A stretch of DNA of 33,831 nucleotides. Origin: Bacteroidota bacterium. Lineage in GTDB: Bacteria; Bacteroidota; Ignavibacteria; Palsa-1295. The notes beneath the pieces are model-generated. The model did not search any database. It had not been told where the DNA came from and was given only the letters and a program-made list of their open reading frames with translations. A program made the position numbers and the translations under genes. The DNA lies in assembly GCA_021324685.1 (NCBI GenBank), contig JAJPIQ010000075.1, positions 1 through 33,831 of the forward strand, in the 5' to 3' direction. Numbering within the stretch: position 1 is the stretch's first letter; every line of letters starts with the position of its first letter. Of this stretch, positions 17,093 to 25,437 are shown in pieces.

Positions 17093-19345
17093 TTAGTCGA
17101 TAAATGCCCAGACGACATCCAACCGCCAGTGAAAGCCATCGCGTGGATAGATCGCAACATTATAATGCGGCGCGCCGAGAATATTCAGGAATTCCATACT
17201 CACCTGTGCGCGACGGTCGACCTCTGCCGATAATAAAAAATCGAACAGGACCTGCGGCTTCGTAAGGCTGGCAATGGGAACTCGGTTTAACGCCGAGTCG
17301 AGGAACAGGGAGTAGGCGTATCCGCGATAGACGTAATAGTCGCTCGCCGGATCGTAGGTAAGCTGTGGATCGACCGGATTGATAAGGCGCACGCGCGGTC
17401 CCACGGTCAATCGAAGGTTCCCTTCCGTCCCTTCGTTTTCAAAATAGAGTCCGGTAAACCCAAATACCCGATTGGGAAGAGCACCTTCGAGCGCGGCGGT
17501 CTGCGTATAGGGACTGATCGGGACCGTGTTTGGGAAGTAGGTCGCCGACGTGCTCCAATGGAACTTCCATAAGTACGCATCGAGCGCGACAGTGTACGAC
17601 TGCGAGTGAAGGTCGTTCGAGGAGAATCTCGGTGCCGTTCGGACCGTATCGTTCGGCACATCGTAGACGATCCCTTCCGGCTCGTGCCGGTCCAGATAGC
17701 CGGCATGGAGGGCAAGGCTGTCATTTCGTGACAGGGAGAAATGGGCATCGAACCAGCCGCCGATATTCTGCAGGGTGTAGGTCGCTTCGGGCGTGGGGCT
17801 CAGCGTGGCGCGGTCCTTCGAATACTGATAGCTCGCGTGGAACGAAATGGCGTCGGTGATCCCCAGGGAACCGGAAAATCCAACCGACGGCAGTACCTTC
17901 GGCGAGAACGGGCCGCCCGCCATCGAGAGGTTCGATTCTACGGTACGTGCAAATCCGAAGAGCGAAATGCGGAGCGCCGTCCGCAGCGCCAGGGAATCGC
18001 TGGCCGTCGCGGAAAGACGCGTTTCGGTAAGCGGATGAGTAAAGTTAAACGTGGAGTCTTTTTGAATGCGCTCGGCATCGCCCCGCAGCAGGGCACTCGT
18101 TTCGAAATCGCCGATGGAAAGCACCAGGGGTTGTTCGAGCGTGGCCCCTGCCCGCGTTCCTGTCGCGACGTCGGGAATGAACGCCGGGAACGTCGAATCG
18201 GGCGATAAAATACGCCGCGATTCGTAGGAGAAGTAACCGGCAAGTTTCGTCCGGGCCTCCGCAAGGAGCGGAAGTTCGAGCTCAGCAAGCACGTCCGCGC
18301 GTATGCGGTGGTCGAAGGTATTGTTATCGCGGACCGGAGCGCTGACCTGATCGAAAATATCGCTCGAGTCCAGTGCCTGAACGCCACCATTCAAGCCGGT
18401 AAACGCCGTCATGTAATCTCCCCACAAAAGGAAATCGAGCGTTTTCGCTTTGGCTTCCGGTGTCGTAAGGATGGAGTCGATCTTATGCTCGGTCATCGTA
18501 CTGTCCGTGGGCAGCACTCCCAAATACCGGGTGATCGTCATCTGGCCTCGAGCGTTCCAGAGATCGGTCCGAGGATTGAAGTTCAGGCTTAAGGTCGAAG
18601 GCGGGCTGCCGGAAGCATGCCGATGAAGCGCCAGGGCGATATTCGTTGCGCGGGAGGCATTGATACTGAAGAGTCCGTCGAAATTCTCATTTCCACGCGC
18701 GAGGTCCTGGGTAAAATGAATGCGCGAATACGGTACCGGCGCTCGAAATCGTTCCAACGTGAGGTCGCTGACATCGCTCGACGCAAAATCCGAACCGGCG
18801 ATCGCCGCGCCCTCGGCCATGCTGTTGATCCGAATGCCCGAAAAGGCTTCGGGTGGGAAATAATTCCCGAGCGTCGTTCCATTCAGGATACTATTCATCG
18901 GCAGCACACCCTCCATCCGCATGGAAGCGAGATCTTCCGACGTTCGCGAGGTCATGACGTACGATTCGCGACCGTACCCTTCATCGCTTTGCACGAGCGG
19001 GAACCCGCCGCCGGACTCCTCGAGCAGTTCCGGCACGGTGTTCGGGGAACCGTAGTATCGCAGCGCTTCGCCGCTATAATACAGGTCGCCCCCGTCGCGC
19101 GCGACCTGAGGGCGTCGCCAGAGCTCGTTCAACGCCTTCGGGGCGTTCGAAAGCGTACTGTCATTTCGCGTACTCCGTTCGGCTTTGCGGAGGGCCGCCT
19201 GCGAAGTGTCCGATCCGGCTGCCGTTTGCGCGTGCCCCTCGCAGTGGGCGAGCACGATCGTGAGAATAAGAAAAAAGGTCGCGCGCAAATCTGGAATGAA
19301 AGGTCTTCGGTGCAAACGACGTAGGCGGACGTAAGTGTTCACCAA
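17093..19345 (-). CDS. TonB-dependent-receptor-like outer-membrane beta-barrel protein
   Basis: The 750-aa product has a signal peptide (basic start, ATFFLILTIVL, cleavage at about GHAQ). A plug-like domain follows at about residues 100-200 (VPELLEESGG, MRMEGVLPMNSILNG, FSGIRINSMAEGAAIAGSDFASSDVSDLTLERF). The remaining roughly 540 residues alternate polar and hydrophobic positions with many Tyr, Phe and Trp residues, as in beta-barrels. The C terminus reads FHWRLDVVWAFID. No N-terminal CarboxypepD_reg-like domain and no clear TonB box are visible, so it could be an atypical receptor or a porin with a plug-like region. The substrate is unknown. The start is TTG at 19345 (GTG at 19342 is equally possible), 3 bp after the SDR stop. 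LOG and rlmB follow without a gap. Confidence 0.72.
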   Translation of the reverse strand: MVNTYVRLRRLHRRPFIPDLRATFFLILTIVLAHCEGHAQTAAGSDTSQAALRKAERSTRNDSTLSNAPKALNELWRRPQVARDGGDLYYSGEALRYYGSPNTVPELLEESGGGFPLVQSDEGYGRESYVMTSRTSEDLASMRMEGVLPMNSILNGTTLGNYFPPEAFSGIRINSMAEGAAIAGSDFASSDVSDLTLERFRAPVPYSRIHFTQDLARGNENFDGLFSINASRATNIALALHRHASGSPPSTLSLNFNPRTDLWNARGQMTITRYLGVLPTDSTMTEHKIDSILTTPEAKAKTLDFLLWGDYMTAFTGLNGGVQALDSSDIFDQVSAPVRDNNTFDHRIRADVLAELELPLLAEARTKLAGYFSYESRRILSPDSTFPAFIPDVATGTRAGATLEQPLVLSIGDFETSALLRGDAERIQKDSTFNFTHPLTETRLSATASDSLALRTALRISLFGFARTVESNLSMAGGPFSPKVLPSVGFSGSLGITDAISFHASYQYSKDRATLSPTPEATYTLQNIGGWFDAHFSLSRNDSLALHAGYLDRHEPEGIVYDVPNDTVRTAPRFSSNDLHSQSYTVALDAYLWKFHWSTSATYFPNTVPISPYTQTAALEGALPNRVFGFTGLYFENEGTEGNLRLTVGPRVRLINPVDPQLTYDPASDYYVYRGYAYSLFLDSALNRVPIASLTKPQVLFDFLLSAEVDRRAQVSMEFLNILGAPHYNVAIYPRDGFHWRLDVVWAFID

Positions 19346-19348
19346 TTT

Positions 19349-20101
19349 TTAGTGGGCATTCATCCGCTCGAAGATCGCCCGGGCCGCCTCGGCGGAAGCA
19401 TTCACAAGATTGGCCGCCATGCCGACCGGAATTTCGAATCGGTCTTCCCCTAATCCCTTCATCGTCTCTTCGGCAACGGTAGCGGCCGAAATGCCTCGCT
19501 CCGTTTGGCCGCGAACGGCCCGGGCCCCGCGATCGAGTTCCGTATCGACCGTAGGAGGGATCACCTCGAAGACCGTGACGCCGGAATTTCGAAGCTGATG
19601 CCGAAGCGATATCGTGAAAGAATGGGTCGCCGCTTTCGTCGCACAATAGATCGGCACGATGGCGATGGGAATAAAACCAAGCGCGGAAGAAACATTGACA
19701 ATTGCTGGATTTTTTTGCTGCATCAACCATGGCACCAGGGCGGCGGTGAGGTAAACAGTCCCTTCGAAATTGATCCGAATTTCGTTATCTCCCGCCTCGA
19801 GTTGCTCCAGGCCCTTGCGAAGGTCGATCTCGCGTTGCATACCGGCATTATTGATCAAGATATTTACGCCGTTCCCGGTCGCCCATTCGACCAGTCTCTT
19901 GCGGCTTTCGGAGTCGGATATATCCGCCACGAAATACTCTACTCCGGGACATTGGGCCTGCGCCTCCAACAATTTCTCTTTTCGCCGACCGCAAATAAGT
20001 ACACGGTTCCCACGGTTTACGAAGTTCCTGGCAAATTCGAGCCCGATGCCGGTCGCACCGCCGGTGATAAGGATGGTATTATGGGAGAGGTCCATATCCA
20101 T
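19349..20101 (-). CDS. Short-chain dehydrogenase/reductase (DltE/YdfG-like)
   Basis: The 250-aa product is a classical SDR oxidoreductase using NAD(P)H. The cofactor motif TGGATGIG is at about residues 13-20, NNAG at about 84-87, the catalytic Ser in VNVSSALG at about 138, and the YxxxK pair in YCATK at about 151-155. CGRRKEKL after the second strand suggests NADP preference. It most resembles the DltE-type SDRs that are frequent in Bacteroidota, for which no firm substrate is known. The ATG at 20101 is taken as the start; a second ATG two codons on is equally possible. It is the first gene of the operon running to rlmB and is divergent from dxr, with about 50 bp between starts. Confidence 0.9.
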   Translation of the reverse strand: MDMDLSHNTILITGGATGIGLEFARNFVNRGNRVLICGRRKEKLLEAQAQCPGVEYFVADISDSESRKRLVEWATGNGVNILINNAGMQREIDLRKGLEQLEAGDNEIRINFEGTVYLTAALVPWLMQQKNPAIVNVSSALGFIPIAIVPIYCATKAATHSFTISLRHQLRNSGVTVFEVIPPTVDTELDRGARAVRGQTERGISAATVAEETMKGLGEDRFEIPVGMAANLVNASAEAARAIFERMNAH

Positions 20102-20153
20102 TAAAACGAATACCGCGTAAGAAAGTGTTCAATACGTGACTCCTCAAACCGTA

Positions 20154-21335
20154 ATGCCGTACGCTCCGCTTCGCATCGCACTTTTTGGCTCCACTGGCTC
20201 CATTGGAACGAACACCCTCGATGTGGTTCGCCGAAATCCCGACCGTTTCGAAATATCGGTGCTCGCCGCGAACCGCAACGCTGCGTCGGTACTGGACCAG
20301 ATCGCGGAGTTCCGTCCCACTCTTGTCGCACTCGCCGATGAGGAGGCTGCACAGACCGTCCGGCAAGCCGGTAGCGCATGCGAAGTCGTAGCCGGCGAAG
20401 ACGGGCTCTCGGAAGCGGCCCGGAGTGGCGATTACGACGTCTTTATCGGGGCGCTCGTGGGGTTTGCGGGACTCCGGCCGACGGTCGAAGCCGTGAAGCT
20501 CGGAAAGCGGATCGCACTCGCGAATAAAGAAACGCTCGTCGTGGCCGGTGAGCTGCTTTTCGAACTCGCACGCACGTCGGGGAGCAAGATCGTTCCCATC
20601 GATTCCGAGCATTCGGCGATCTATCAATGCCTGGTCGGCGAGGACCCGGAGAGCATCCGGAGGATCATTCTGACCGCGAGCGGCGGTCCGTTCCGCACGA
20701 TGCCGAAAGAATCATTCCCGTCGATCGCGCCCGAGCAGGCGCTCCGGCACCCGAAGTGGACCATGGGCCGGAAGATCACGATCGATTCGGCAACGCTGAT
20801 GAACAAGGGCCTGGAGATCATCGAAGCAAAGTGGCTCTTCGATGTGCCGATCGCGAGGATGGACGTCATGGTCCACCCGCAGTCCATCGTTCATTCGCTG
20901 GTCGAATTTTCGGACGGCAGCGTAAAGGCACAATTAGGAATGCCGGACATGCGGCTCGCCATCCAGTACGCGCTGACGGCGCCGGAGCGGCTTACGACGT
21001 CGTACTCGATGCTCGATTTGGCACAGATGGGACCGCTCGAATTTTTTCCGCCGGAGTATGATAAGTTCCCCTGCCTTTCGCTCGCCCGCGATGCCGGAGA
21101 GCGGGGCGGCCTTTATCCCTGTATCCTGAACGCCGCGAATGAAGTTGCCGTCGAAGCCTTCCTTTCGGGAAGGATCGGATTTACAGAGATTCCGGAACTC
21201 ATCGAATGCGCGCTCTCGGATGCCGCGACGGCCGCTCTCCCGCCGCTCTCGGATCTGGAAGGGATCTATGCGTGCGATCGCGAAACGCGTTCCAGGACAC
21301 TGGAACGTATGGGAAAGCACGCCGACGCCGCGTAA
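20154..21335 (+). CDS. dxr: 1-deoxy-D-xylulose 5-phosphate reductoisomerase
   Basis: DXR (IspC) converts DXP to MEP, the committed step of the non-mevalonate isoprenoid pathway, using NADPH and a divalent metal. The 393-aa product shows GSTGSIG (NADPH binding, near the N terminus) and ANKETLVVAGE. The metal and substrate motifs are IDSEHSAIYQ, LTASGGPF, HPKWTMGRKITIDSATLMNKGLEIIEA (read in two parts), VHPQSIVHSLVEF and LNAANEVAVEAFL. Length fits the family. A GTG at 20136 in frame would add six residues; the ATG at 20154 is preferred because it places the N terminus like other DXRs. It converges on the asparaginase gene, with 4 bp between the stops. Confidence 0.97.
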   Translation: MPYAPLRIALFGSTGSIGTNTLDVVRRNPDRFEISVLAANRNAASVLDQIAEFRPTLVALADEEAAQTVRQAGSACEVVAGEDGLSEAARSGDYDVFIGALVGFAGLRPTVEAVKLGKRIALANKETLVVAGELLFELARTSGSKIVPIDSEHSAIYQCLVGEDPESIRRIILTASGGPFRTMPKESFPSIAPEQALRHPKWTMGRKITIDSATLMNKGLEIIEAKWLFDVPIARMDVMVHPQSIVHSLVEFSDGSVKAQLGMPDMRLAIQYALTAPERLTTSYSMLDLAQMGPLEFFPPEYDKFPCLSLARDAGERGGLYPCILNAANEVAVEAFLSGRIGFTEIPELIECALSDAATAALPPLSDLEGIYACDRETRSRTLERMGKHADAA

Positions 21336-21339
21336 TATT

Positions 21340-22398
21340 TCAGGCTTCCCACAGTGCGCGCAGGGCCTCGCCCTCGATGCCGGCGGCCGTCGCCAGCATG
21401 AGTTTGATGCGCGCTTTCGGTCCGGAAAGATACGGAGCGAAGATGCAGCCTAACTTTTCGAGTTCCCTGCCGGCGCCTTCATACGCATAATAGGGCCGGA
21501 CGGGCCCCGCCAGGCAGCGCGTCGTGATCACGACCGGAACGTTCATTTCTCTCGCCCGCGAGATCCCATTGACCACGCCGGGCGGAACATTTCCCTGCCC
21601 CATGGCCTCGATCACGATCCCGGACGCGCCGGCTTTGAGCGCGGCTACGAAGAGCATATCGTCCATGCCGGAGTAGGTCTTTATGAGTTCCACATACGGA
21701 AGATCGGCGTCCTCTCCGATCGAAAGGTTCATCCGGCGGTGCGGTTCCCGAATTCGTTTCGGCGCATCGAGTTTGAGCGTGTTCACCGTTCCGAGCGGGC
21801 CGAAGTCCGGGGAACGGAACGTATCGTCCTTCATCGTATGCGATTTTGTCACTTCGCTGGCGGCATGGACCTGTCCGGCCATGACGACGAGCGTTCCCAT
21901 CTTCTGGAACGCGCCGCTCGCTGCGACCGCGCACGCATCGACGAGGTTTTGCCCACCATCCCATGCCGCGTCCGTCGCGGGGTGCATCGAACCGGTAAAG
22001 ACAACGGGAATGCGGTCGCCGATCACCAGGTCTAGAAAATAGGCGCATTCCTCCATGGAATCGGTGCCGTGTGTGATGACGATGCCGTCCGAGTGTTCCA
22101 AAAGCGCGCGGACAAAACTTGCCAGCGTCAGCATCATTTCGGGCGAAATGTGCGGCCCGGGCAATGTGGCAAAATCGTGGACCTGCAATTTCAGGCCGGG
22201 GAGGTACTGTGCGATCTCGGGTACGCGCTCTAAAATCTCCCGCCCCGAAAGAACGGGGACGTTCTTAGCAACTTTATTCGCGCTTACCGCGATCGTGCCG
22301 CCTGTAAAAACAGTAGCCACACGCGCCGAACCGGCGTTTTCTGAGGGCATGGATGAGGGGCGATTTAAAATTTCTGTTTCTTCTGTAACAAACGCCAT
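21340..22398 (-). CDS. L-asparaginase (type I-like, cytoplasmic)
   Basis: The enzyme hydrolyses L-asparagine to aspartate and ammonia. The 352-aa product contains both family signatures: FTGGTIA with the nucleophile Thr35, and ITHGTDSMEE with Thr112 and Asp113 of the second catalytic triad. Lys185 in SEVTKSH completes that triad. There is no signal peptide, so it is expected in the cytoplasm. The N terminus is about 15 residues longer than usual; Met17 is another possible start. Whether glutamine is also used cannot be told. It is transcribed alone from a 165-bp gap shared with the DUF486 gene. Its 3' end nearly touches dxr. Confidence 0.93.
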   Translation of the reverse strand: MAFVTEETEILNRPSSMPSENAGSARVATVFTGGTIAVSANKVAKNVPVLSGREILERVPEIAQYLPGLKLQVHDFATLPGPHISPEMMLTLASFVRALLEHSDGIVITHGTDSMEECAYFLDLVIGDRIPVVFTGSMHPATDAAWDGGQNLVDACAVAASGAFQKMGTLVVMAGQVHAASEVTKSHTMKDDTFRSPDFGPLGTVNTLKLDAPKRIREPHRRMNLSIGEDADLPYVELIKTYSGMDDMLFVAALKAGASGIVIEAMGQGNVPPGVVNGISRAREMNVPVVITTRCLAGPVRPYYAYEGAGRELEKLGCIFAPYLSGPKARIKLMLATAAGIEGEALRALWEA

Positions 22399-22563
22399 CG
22401 AGGATAATTATTAATGTCGGCGGTCATGATGCGCCAAATGGACCTCTCTTTAAAACTTATACCCTCGAAATGAGATTCCAAATTATTGCGAGTCCTTTAA
22501 ACCAAACATCCCCTTCTGCGTACACACACAAGGACCGGTTTCCAACGTTAACGATTCGATACC

Positions 22564-22905
22564 ATGGCAATTCTGCTCACGATCCTTTTACTCGTCATTT
22601 CTAACACGTTCATGACGTTTGCATGGTATGGCCATTTGAAGTTTACGTCGAAACCGCTCTGGCTGGTCGTACTCGCAAGCTGGGGCCTGGCGTTCTTCGA
22701 ATATTGCTTTCAGGTTCCCGCCAACCGATGGGGCTTCGAACATGCGATTGGTCCGGCCAAGCTTAAGATCCTCGCCGAAGCGATCGCGCTCACGGTCTTT
22801 ATCGTATTTGCCCGGTATTATTTCGGCGAGACGCTGAAATGGAACTACGTCGTGAGTTTCGGGCTGATGTTCGCGGCAGTCTTTTTTGCTTTTGCATTTC
22901 AATGA
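22564..22905 (+). CDS. DMT-family small membrane protein, DUF486
   Basis: The 113-aa product has four predicted transmembrane helices and the DUF486 hallmarks FMTFAWYGHLK near residue 20, SWGLAFFEYCFQVPANRWG near 40-55 and ETLKWNYVVSF near the C terminus. DUF486 belongs to the drug/metabolite transporter superfamily and is of single-repeat EmrE-like size, but no substrate is established. The ATG at 22564 fits the family N terminus. The stop overlaps the ATG of the next gene (ATGA at 22902-22905), indicating coupled translation. Confidence 0.92.
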   Translation: MAILLTILLLVISNTFMTFAWYGHLKFTSKPLWLVVLASWGLAFFEYCFQVPANRWGFEHAIGPAKLKILAEAIALTVFIVFARYYFGETLKWNYVVSFGLMFAAVFFAFAFQ

Positions 22906-23504
22906 TCCTCACCCTCCATCCCATGCGACGCTCCCTCCTCCTGTTTGCGATCGTGCTCCCGCTCGTCGCCTTCGGTCAACTCGTGGTCTTCGGTCAACTC
23001 GTGGCCTTTGGCCAGACGAAAAAAGGGAAGCACAAGCCCGCGAAAGCACACGTCGAGGCACCGGCCGCTCCCGAACAACCGCTTGAAATTTTAGGAATTC
23101 GCCCCGGAATTACGCTCGACAGTATAAAGCATATCATGATGGACGCCGGAGCAGGCATGCGTGAAGTCCGTGAAGATACGTTGTCCCACTCGTTTACCGA
23201 TAACCCGGTCCACGTCTTTGTCGTCGATTCGATTATCTGCCGGCTCACGTATATGCGCATGGCGTTTGTGTTCGACGGTTCGGACCGGCTTCGGCGGCTG
23301 ACCATTACGCCAAGGGAAAGTTCCATCAGTGTCGGCGCGACCGACGATATCGAAAACGTCCTCCTGCTCTATTTCGGCCAAAAATGGGGTAAACCTGAAC
23401 TCGATCTCGAACCTCCGCTCCCCGTTTTTAAGTGGAAGACGGGAAATATCGAGATGCGCGGCTTTATCCGGCGTGGCTATCCGATGTGGGTATTGGAAGG
23501 CTGA
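22902..23504 (+). CDS. Small secreted protein of unknown function with repeated signal-peptide end
   Basis: The 200-aa product (from the ATG at 22902, which overlaps the DUF486 stop by 4 nt; another ATG at 22923 is possible) has an N-terminal signal peptide. Its end is repeated three times as LVAFGQ / LVVFGQ / LVAFGQ. A Lys-rich stretch (TKKGKHKPAKAH) follows. The globular part, about residues 50-200, contains ILGIRPGITLDSIKHIM, FVVDSIICRLTYMRMAFVFDGSDRL and LLLYFGQKWGKP. That layout recalls small periplasmic proteins in which a short helix follows a strand, but I do not recognise the family. It is probably periplasmic or surface-exposed. Confidence 0.75.
   Translation: MILTLHPMRRSLLLFAIVLPLVAFGQLVVFGQLVAFGQTKKGKHKPAKAHVEAPAAPEQPLEILGIRPGITLDSIKHIMMDAGAGMREVREDTLSHSFTDNPVHVFVVDSIICRLTYMRMAFVFDGSDRLRRLTITPRESSISVGATDDIENVLLLYFGQKWGKPELDLEPPLPVFKWKTGNIEMRGFIRRGYPMWVLEG
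22962..23015 (+). repeat. Three 18-bp tandem repeats in the signal-peptide coding region
   Basis: Units at 22962-22979, 22980-22997 and 22998-23015 are variants of CTCGTGGTCTTCGGTCAA. Each encodes Leu-Val-(Ala/Val)-Phe-Gly-Gln. The unit length is a multiple of three, so copy changes keep the frame. Units one and two differ at two or three bases; the third is more diverged. Confidence 0.92.
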
Positions 23505-23631
23505 GCGCACCTCGATTTCGCTGCAGTACGATCGCGCGATCCCCGGCTTTCTGTCTCCGTCCTTTCGTGAGGGAATGACAACCTACAAAGAATCGGTTTA
23601 ATAACGCTTGCATTTCTATTCATCAGGTCTG

Positions 23632-24669
23632 ATGCCGCGCAACGAATCCATAACTACCGATCGCACATCTTTCGAGGCCGAGTTCGAACGGTCGCTGCGG
23701 CCTCGCGAATTCGTCGAGTTCACCGGCCAGGCAAGCATAATCGAGAACCTGCGTATTTTCATTGCCGCCGCTCGCACGCGTGGTGAGGCGCTCGATCACG
23801 TCCTCTTTACCGGCCCGCCCGGTCTCGGTAAGACGACGCTCGCCCATATCATCGCGAACGAAATGTCCGCGCAAATCCGGACGACTTCCGGACCCGTGCT
23901 CGAGCGCGCCGGGGACTTAGCCGGCATTCTGACCTCGCTCGAAGAAGGCGATGTCCTTTTTATCGATGAGGTCCACCGGCTGTCGGCCGTCGTGGAAGAA
24001 TATCTCTATTCGGCGATGGAAGATTACAAGCTCGATATCATGATCGATTCGGGCCCGAGCGCGCGGTCGATCCAGATCGAGTTGAAACCGTTTACGCTCA
24101 TCGGCGCCACGACGCGGGCGGGGCTTCTTTCTGCGCCGCTGCGATCGCGATTCGGAATCTCCAATCGGCTCGATTATTACCCGGCGGCCGCGCTAAAAAA
24201 AATTGTCGAGCGGAGCGCGCGCCTCATCCAGATTGCCATCGACGACGACGGCGCGCTCGAGATCGCCCGCCGCTCCCGAGGGACGCCGCGGATCGCCAAC
24301 CGCCTTTTGCATCGCACGCGCGATTTTGCGCAGGTGAAGGGCAATGGAACGATTACCCGCGAAATTGCGCTCATCGCGCTCCGTGCCCTGGAAGTCGATG
24401 AGCATGGCCTGGACGAAATGGACAAACGCATCCTTCTTACGATCATCGAAAAATTCGGTGGCGGGCCCGTCGGACTCAACACGATCGCGGTCGCCGTCGG
24501 CGAAGAAGGCGGGACGATCGAAGAGGTCTACGAGCCATTCCTGATCCAGGAAGGATTTTTAACGCGCACGCCGCGAGGCCGCGAGGCCACGAAGCTCGCG
24601 TACGAACATTTCCGGATCGCTTCGAGCACCGCGAATGAATCGTTATTTGCAGCATCGCCAATTTCTTAA
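23632..24669 (+). CDS. ruvB: Holliday junction branch-migration ATPase RuvB
   Basis: RuvB is the hexameric AAA+ motor of the RuvAB complex that moves Holliday junctions. The 345-aa product (ATG at 23632, preceded by AGG seven bases upstream) begins with the typical [12 protein letters not shown]. It contains Walker A ([11 protein letters not shown]), Walker B (LFIDEVHRL), sensor 1 ([10 protein letters not shown]), the arginine finger in LRSRFGI, and the C-terminal winged-helix part ending [17 protein letters not shown] at 23608 would add eight residues and is less likely. No ruvA or ruvC is in the window. The O-methyltransferase gene follows after 24 bp. Confidence 0.97.
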   Translation: MPRNESITTDRTSFEAEFERSLRPREFVEFTGQASIIENLRIFIAAARTRGEALDHVLFTGPPGLGKTTLAHIIANEMSAQIRTTSGPVLERAGDLAGILTSLEEGDVLFIDEVHRLSAVVEEYLYSAMEDYKLDIMIDSGPSARSIQIELKPFTLIGATTRAGLLSAPLRSRFGISNRLDYYPAAALKKIVERSARLIQIAIDDDGALEIARRSRGTPRIANRLLHRTRDFAQVKGNGTITREIALIALRALEVDEHGLDEMDKRILLTIIEKFGGGPVGLNTIAVAVGEEGGTIEEVYEPFLIQEGFLTRTPRGREATKLAYEHFRIASSTANESLFAASPIS

Positions 24670-24693
24670 TTCTCAAACCTTATTGCACCATCC

Positions 24694-25353
24694 ATGAAGG
24701 GAACGCCGCTCACCGAAGAAATCTACGAATATATCGTCCAGCACTTTGCCATGAAGGAGCGGGAACTCCTGGAGCGCATGAGCACGCGCGCCAAAGCCGC
24801 CAATATGCCGATGATCATGATCGGCGAAGAACAGGCAAAGTTCATCGGATTTTTTTTAAAGGCGATCGGCGCGAAGCGCGCGCTCGATGTGGGGACCCTG
24901 TTCGGTTATAGCGCGGCCGTGATGTCCCGCGCGATGGGACCGGGGAGCGAAGTCATCAGTCTCGAATTCAAGGAAGAACACGCCAAAATCGCGCGCGAAA
25001 ACCTGGAAGAACTCTTTTTGCGTAATGTCCGCATCCAGACCGGCCCCGCGCTCGAAGCGATGAAGCTGATGCGGAGGAATTCCTTCGATTTCATCCTGAT
25101 CGATGCCGATAAACCGAACTATGTGAACTATTTGAACGAGGCGCTGCGGCTGATCAAACCCGGAGGCGTGATCGCTGGCGATAATGCCCTGGCCTGGGGA
25201 CGGGTCGCCCAAACCGTCGCCCCAAAAAGCGACGATTCCGAGAACGTGATCGGCATCCAGAAGTTCAACGATGCCATGGCGGCCGAAAAATCGCTCTTCA
25301 GTGTGATCGTTCCCATCGGCGACGGGATGGCGATGGGCGTCGTCCAAAAATAA
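24694..25353 (+). CDS. SAM-dependent O-methyltransferase, CCoAOMT-like (family 3)
   Basis: The 219-aa product matches the class of cation-dependent O-methyltransferases (Pfam Methyltransf_3) that methylate catechol-type hydroxyls. Motifs are LDVGTLFGYSAAVM (SAM-binding motif I), VISLEF, and FDFILIDADKPNYVNYLNEALRLIKPGGVIAGDNALAWGRV in two parts. The latter contains the metal-binding Asp pair (DAD and GDN). It has no signal peptide and is cytoplasmic. The ATG at 24694 sits 24 bp after ruvB. The substrate is unknown. Confidence 0.92.
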   Translation: MKGTPLTEEIYEYIVQHFAMKERELLERMSTRAKAANMPMIMIGEEQAKFIGFFLKAIGAKRALDVGTLFGYSAAVMSRAMGPGSEVISLEFKEEHAKIARENLEELFLRNVRIQTGPALEAMKLMRRNSFDFILIDADKPNYVNYLNEALRLIKPGGVIAGDNALAWGRVAQTVAPKSDDSENVIGIQKFNDAMAAEKSLFSVIVPIGDGMAMGVVQK

Positions 25354-25437
25354 TCCGTAAAAATCGGCGGCACGGGGTGTAACTTTCGCGGGTTCCGAGT
25401 GTTATTTCGCCTGTTTGTAACCTTTTATTTTTTTTCC

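Noticed and set aside
19225-19260. LAHC in the signal peptide of the barrel protein as a lipobox
   Set aside because: His before Cys does not fit the lipobox, and cleavage after GHA fits a type I signal peptide in an outer-membrane barrel.
22544-22552. AACGTTAAC shared between the upstream regions of the DUF486 gene and amt (2719-2727)
   Set aside because: A nine-base match shared by two sites is near chance level for a 34-kb window, and position relative to the starts differs.
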